Positions 7,573 to 10,857 of a stretch of 10,857 nt of DNA are shown here, piece by piece; the first letter of the stretch is position 1; each line of letters starts with the position of its first letter. The stretch is taken from the NCBI GenBank assembly GCA_024762915.1, contig JANTGL010000066.1:1-10857 (forward strand), given 5' to 3'. The DNA comes from Bacteroidales bacterium. GTDB lineage: Bacteria; Bacteroidota; Bacteroidia; Bacteroidales; JAADGE01. The position numbers were made by a program, and so were the translations under genes. The notes under the pieces were generated by a model, which was not told the DNA's origin, ran no database searches, and saw nothing but the letters and a program-made list of their open reading frames with translations.

Positions 7573-8382
7573 TTAAAACTTCAAAGAAGCAATGACATTG
7601 ATAAAACCCATATCACTGTCAATCATATTTATAACCGGTTTTTTAAGATAATTATCAGTGTCGTAATATGTTTCATCAGAAATTTTAGTAAGTATTCCTA
7701 TATACGGATTTACTTCTGCAATAACATTCAGATGTTTTGTCAGTTTCCATTCAAATCCGGTAACGAAATTAATGCCCAATTTAAGATATTTTCCTTTTGA
7801 GTAAGGTGCTTTTGTATTAGGGGATAAAAATTTGTATTCGGTATAGTAGTCACTGTTGTCAAAATTCATTGTATCAGATTTTACGGCTTCTCGGAAAAGA
7901 TAAGTCTCATCGTGTTTGTAATAACCGAAATTTAAATCGGCACCGATTATCCAAGTTCCGATTTTCGTCTTTTTTGTTTTTTCAAGTCCGGTTTTTAATG
8001 TCAGAAGGCAACTGTTATGATAATCAAAGCGTTTCATAACCGTTGTATCGGTTATTTTTACGATTTCACCGTCATAAAGATAAATTTCTTTAGTTATTTG
8101 ATCTTTTGTGTAATACGCCCCTCCGTTTAGTGAAGAAAATTCGGGTAATACCGATAAACCGATGCGATAATTAAACCGGTTTCCGTAATGTTTGTATAAA
8201 ACGGATGCCGAAGGAATATCTTGAAATGTTCCCGAAAGCATACTCGCTAAAAAAGGCGAAATGTTAATTCCTATTGAATTGTGTTTCAGCGTGTCGGCAT
8301 TTTCATTGGGATGTTTGATGTTTTGAGTATGAGCATTTATGCTTAAGCTGACAAGGATAACTATGATTGTTAAATATTTCAT
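7573..8382 (-). CDS. Probable outer-membrane beta-barrel protein of unknown function
   Basis: I do not recognise a named family. The 269-residue protein begins with a Sec signal peptide (MKYLTIIVILVSLSINAHTQ, cleavage probably near residue 18-20) and no lipobox. The mature part has many alternating hydrophobic/polar stretches rich in Tyr, Gly and Asn (for example SVLYKHYGNRFNYRIGLSVL, WIIGADLNFGYYKHD, LKLGINFVTGFEWKLTKHLN) and ends ...INVIASLKF. A final aromatic residue is typical of barrel proteins inserted by BAM. An 8- to 10-stranded porin-like or structural barrel is inferred; a periplasmic protein is the alternative. No Cys beyond one (C85 region, HNSCLL) is seen. It is a single gene, convergent with the lipoprotein and 159 bases downstream of recQ on the same strand, with a palindrome between them. 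No clear -7 element was found upstream. Confidence 0.75.
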   Translation of the reverse strand: MKYLTIIVILVSLSINAHTQNIKHPNENADTLKHNSIGINISPFLASMLSGTFQDIPSASVLYKHYGNRFNYRIGLSVLPEFSSLNGGAYYTKDQITKEIYLYDGEIVKITDTTVMKRFDYHNSCLLTLKTGLEKTKKTKIGTWIIGADLNFGYYKHDETYLFREAVKSDTMNFDNSDYYTEYKFLSPNTKAPYSKGKYLKLGINFVTGFEWKLTKHLNVIAEVNPYIGILTKISDETYYDTDNYLKKPVINMIDSDMGFINVIASLKF

Positions 8383-8498
8383 TTGAAATGTTTTTGGGTT
8401 TATATGAAACTTAACGAAAAATGAATTATCTTATTATATCTTTTTCTTTTTTAATAATTGTTATCAGATAAAAATTTCATTAAAGGGTTAATATATTT

Positions 8499-8529
8499 AA
8501 CCTGACAGGTTTTCAAAACCTGTCAGGTT
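8499..8529. repeat. Perfect nested palindrome downstream of recQ (terminator or dispersed repeat)
   Basis: Arms 8499-8513 (AACCTGACAGGTTTT) and 8515-8529 (AAAACCTGTCAGGTT) are exact reverse complements over 15 bases with a single central base. Each arm is itself an inverted repeat (ACCTG, one base, CAGGT), so the DNA or RNA could form one long hairpin or two small ones. It lies 12 bases beyond the recQ stop and 117 bases before the barrel-protein start, so terminating recQ is the likely role. No U-tract follows on the minus strand. From memory, palindromes with CCTGACAGG/CCTGTCAGG arms recur in many Bacteroidota genomes; I could not check this. Confidence 0.8.
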
Positions 8530-8541
8530 TGACAGTTTGGA

Positions 8542-10455
8542 TCATCCTTTTTTAACCCAAGTAATCCGTTTATCAACCGTATATTCAATTTTTTCACTTT
8601 CGATTAACCAGCGAATGATTTTCAATATTTTATCTTCATCGCATTTGATATTATCGGTAAGTTCTTCAACGGTAACAGGATTTTCTTTCAATATTTTTTT
8701 AATGCCTTCATTAATCATATCGAATTCGTAATTACTGATATTTAACTTGTTACGTCTTCTGCAAACATCACATTCACCGCAACGGTAGGGATTTTTTTCA
8801 CCGAAGTAAGACAATAAAATTTGACTTCTGCATTTGGCTTTGCTTTCGGCATAGTGTATCATTGCTTCGGCACGTTTTACATAGCGTTCTTTGCGATCTT
8901 GATATTGCTCTTTTGATATTAATAAATTTTTCTCTTCTAAACGTTCCGAAATAAATATTATAAACGGCATTTTTCTTTGCGGAATGTATTTAATAATTTT
9001 ATGCTCTGCTAATTTTTCAAGGTATCCGTAGACAAGCTCCGGTTTTGAATGTGCTTTTTTTGCCAAATAATCTTCATCAATTGAGGTATAATTTGAGAAT
9101 AATCCGGTGTAACTTCTTAAAATTAATTTTATGAAATTATCAAAATGCTTATTTGCCACTTGGTAACGGTATAAATCTTCACGGTCAACCGTAAAATGGA
9201 CTTTTGAAGGAGTAAAATCATCTTCCGTAAAATCCAAATATGCTTCATTTTTCAGTATTTTCAGACTGCTTAACACGGTTTGGATCGGTAATTTAAATTT
9301 GCTTACAAAATCACGCATACTGAAAGCCCTGATGAAGTTTTTTCCTTCACCGACAGGGATTTGATAATAATTGCAAAGCGCGGAATAAATCCGTTTTATT
9401 TCCGGAATTTCAGGAAAACTTGATTTTAAACGTTTTTCAAAATTTAATTTATCGGCTTTATGAAACAGTAAGACAGCATAAGCTGTTTTTCCGTCGCGAC
9501 CGGCCCTGCCTGCTTCTTGAAAATAAGCCTCGGGTGAATCGGGCAAATCAATATGCACGACAAATCGAACATTATGTTTGTCAATTCCCATACCGAAAGC
9601 ATTGGTTGCAACAATCACACGCGTTTCTCCGGTTTTCCAACGTTTTTGCTTACTGTCTTTTAGTTTGGCATCAATTCCCGCATGATAATAATCGGCATTT
9701 ACTCCTTTACTCAGCAGATATTTTGAAATTTCAAAAGTTTTTTTTCTGCTTCTGACATAAATAATTCCGCTGCCGGGTTCTTTTAGGACAATTTTTAAAA
9801 GGTATTTTAATTTGTCTTCGACTTCACGAACGATGTAAATAAGATTTTTTCGTTCAAAACTTTTCTGAAAAAGATTATGTTCTTTAAACAAAAGTTTGTT
9901 TTGAATATCTTCGGCAACTTTCGGAGTTGCTGTTGCCGTCAGTGCAATAAAAGGCACATCGGGTTTGACCTTACGGATGTTTGCAATGTTCAGATAAGAC
10001 GGACGAAAATCATATCCCCATTGCGAAATACAGTGTGCTTCATCCACGGCAATATAATTGACAGTCATATCCGGTAAACGTGTTAAAAACAGACGCGTTG
10101 CCAAACGTTCGGGCGAAACATATAAAAATTTATAAGCACCGAATACGGCATTATTTAGGACAATATCAATTTCATCTTTTGACATTCCGGAATAAACGGC
10201 TGCTGCTTTTATATCTTTTTCATGCAAATTTTCAACCTGATCTTTCATTAAAGCAATCAGCGGCGTAATTACTAAACAAAAACCTTCTTTCGCTAATGCC
10301 GGAACTTGAAATATCACTGATTTACCGCCGCCTGTCGGTAATAACCCGAGGACGTCTTTTTGGTCGTCGGCAAAGGATTTTATAATTTCTTCCTGCAAAG
10401 GTCGAAACTTTGTGTATCCCCAATATTTTGTCAGTATTTGTGTGTAAGTGCTCAA
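8542..10455 (-). CDS. recQ: ATP-dependent DNA helicase RecQ, short form without HRDC domain
   Basis: RecQ helicases unwind DNA 3'-5' in recombination and replication-fork repair in the cytoplasm. The 637-residue protein carries the motifs in order: motif 0 (YWGYTKFRPLQ, residues 11-21), Walker A (PTGGGKS, 40-46), DEAH box (D138-H141) with the RecQ aromatic loop CISQWGYDFRPSY, and motif VI (QEAGRAGRDG, 313-322). The zinc site has C542, C559, C562 and C565, a CX16CX2CX2C spacing equal to that of E. coli RecQ. About 220 residues lie between motif VI and the first zinc Cys, against about 50 in E. coli, so some 170 extra residues are inserted, seemingly helical with winged-helix-like parts. After the zinc site only about 70 residues remain, ending in a possible small winged helix; the HRDC domain is absent. 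The start places motif 0 near the N-terminus as usual. It is divergent from the nitrilase-like gene. Confidence 0.95.
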   Translation of the reverse strand: MSTYTQILTKYWGYTKFRPLQEEIIKSFADDQKDVLGLLPTGGGKSVIFQVPALAKEGFCLVITPLIALMKDQVENLHEKDIKAAAVYSGMSKDEIDIVLNNAVFGAYKFLYVSPERLATRLFLTRLPDMTVNYIAVDEAHCISQWGYDFRPSYLNIANIRKVKPDVPFIALTATATPKVAEDIQNKLLFKEHNLFQKSFERKNLIYIVREVEDKLKYLLKIVLKEPGSGIIYVRSRKKTFEISKYLLSKGVNADYYHAGIDAKLKDSKQKRWKTGETRVIVATNAFGMGIDKHNVRFVVHIDLPDSPEAYFQEAGRAGRDGKTAYAVLLFHKADKLNFEKRLKSSFPEIPEIKRIYSALCNYYQIPVGEGKNFIRAFSMRDFVSKFKLPIQTVLSSLKILKNEAYLDFTEDDFTPSKVHFTVDREDLYRYQVANKHFDNFIKLILRSYTGLFSNYTSIDEDYLAKKAHSKPELVYGYLEKLAEHKIIKYIPQRKMPFIIFISERLEEKNLLISKEQYQDRKERYVKRAEAMIHYAESKAKCRSQILLSYFGEKNPYRCGECDVCRRRNKLNISNYEFDMINEGIKKILKENPVTVEELTDNIKCDEDKILKIIRWLIESEKIEYTVDKRITWVKKG

Positions 10456-10530
10456 AGTATTGATTTGAAAAACTAAATATAAAGCATTTTATTTATTCGA
10501 CAAAATTCCGATTTTTTGAAACAGAAAAAA

Positions 10531-10560
10531 TTGCGGCGAAACGAATTTATTGTATTTTTG
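10531..10560 (+). promoter_or_regulatory. Bacteroidota-type promoter of the nitrilase-like gene
   Basis: A -33-like TTG at 10531-10533 and a -7 element TATTTTTG at 10553-10560 (exact TAnnTTTG match) are separated by 19 bases, the usual spacing for Bacteroidota housekeeping promoters. The start codon at 10575 is only 14 bases beyond the -7 element, so the leader would be roughly 7-10 bases. No Shine-Dalgarno sequence is present, and the leader is A-rich. Confidence 0.65.
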
Positions 10561-10574
10561 AAAAAACATTAAAA

Positions 10575-10857
10575 ATGAAATCTGAGAACGGTAAAATTAA
10601 GGTCGGGCTTGCACAAATTGCACCTGTTTGGTTAAATAAAGAAAAAACAAAAGATAAAATTCTCAGGTACATCAATAAAGCCGGAGAAAGTAATTGCGAT
10701 TTAATTGTTTTCGGAGAGAGCCTGTTACCCGGATATCCCTTTTGGCTTACACTGACAAATGCATCTGAATTTAATTCAAAGATGCAAAAAGAAATTTTTG
10801 CTCATTATTTTAAAAATGCCGTTCAAATTGAGAAAGGTGATTTAGATGAAATAAAAC
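10575..10857 (+). CDS. Carbon-nitrogen hydrolase, nitrilase-like (3' end missing)
   Basis: The frame opens at ATG 10575 and runs off the window; 94 residues are visible. The N-terminus KIKVGLAQIAPVWLNKEKT and the later CDLIVFGESLLPGYPFW match the nitrilase superfamily, which hydrolyses nitriles or amides using a Glu-Lys-Cys triad. E48, in FGESLLPGYPFW, is the expected catalytic Glu; the Lys and Cys lie beyond the edge. The LPGYPFW wording and the following insertion (TNASEFNSKMQKEIFAHYFK) are closer to true nitrilases and related cyanide-degrading enzymes than to omega-amidases, but the substrate cannot be assigned. The start is supported by the promoter just upstream and by the lack of sequence before the first conserved strand. 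It is divergent from recQ with 119 bases between them. Confidence 0.88.
   Translation, partial: MKSENGKIKVGLAQIAPVWLNKEKTKDKILRYINKAGESNCDLIVFGESLLPGYPFWLTLTNASEFNSKMQKEIFAHYFKNAVQIEKGDLDEIK

Noticed and set aside
9420..10268. Plus-strand ORFs opposite recQ (9420-9755, 9877-10077, 10080-10268, 8537-8731)
   Set aside because: They overlap strongly conserved recQ helicase motifs on the other strand and their translations look random.

Overview
The window looks like a piece of a Bacteroidota chromosome (low-GC; the order cannot be settled from this sequence). Three things support that. Two large secreted proteins end in type A Por/type IX secretion (T9SS) sorting domains. Two TAnnTTTG-type -7 promoter elements are visible, and the gene starts sit in A/T-rich leaders without clear Shine-Dalgarno sequences. 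The remaining gene types (a SusD-era style DUF4369/thioredoxin-fold lipoprotein, a short RecQ without HRDC domain) also fit that phylum.

Layout. Positions 1-5449 (+ strand) hold two tandem genes for large cell-surface or secreted multidomain proteins. The first is cut by the left edge: Ig-like end, HYR-like module, seven WxxIG...FG...SDGS blades, T9SS domain. The second is complete (1174 aa): signal peptide, 14 VCBS/FG-GAP-like repeats of about 51 aa, Ig-like domain, three HYR-like modules, T9SS domain. Convergent to them at 5529-6149 (- strand) is queE, a radical-SAM enzyme of 7-deazaguanine biosynthesis. The 210-base divergent gap 6150-6359 holds a -7 element and a striking 10-base-periodic, cytosine-free tandem repeat that probably forms the mRNA leader of the next gene. 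That gene, 6360-7469 (+), encodes a lipoprotein with a thioredoxin fold whose CxxC cysteines are both replaced. It converges on a probable outer-membrane beta-barrel protein (7573-8382, -), with a long hairpin exactly midway between the two stop codons. A second, nearly loopless palindrome lies just after recQ (8542-10455, -). Divergent from recQ, with its own good promoter, starts a nitrilase-superfamily gene cut by the right edge.

How the genes work together. Apart from the two paralogous secreted proteins, the genes do not form an obvious pathway: queE, the lipoprotein, the barrel protein, recQ and the nitrilase are separate units, mostly convergent or divergent. I see no CRISPR, insertion sequence, phage gene, rRNA or tRNA, and no convincing multigene novel system. 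The best second-look items are the cytosine-free periodic leader, the CxxC-less thioredoxin-fold lipoprotein, the two palindromes sharing a TTCAAAA core, the 7- versus 14-repeat propeller pair with reshuffled domain order, and the RecQ with about 170 extra residues before its zinc site.
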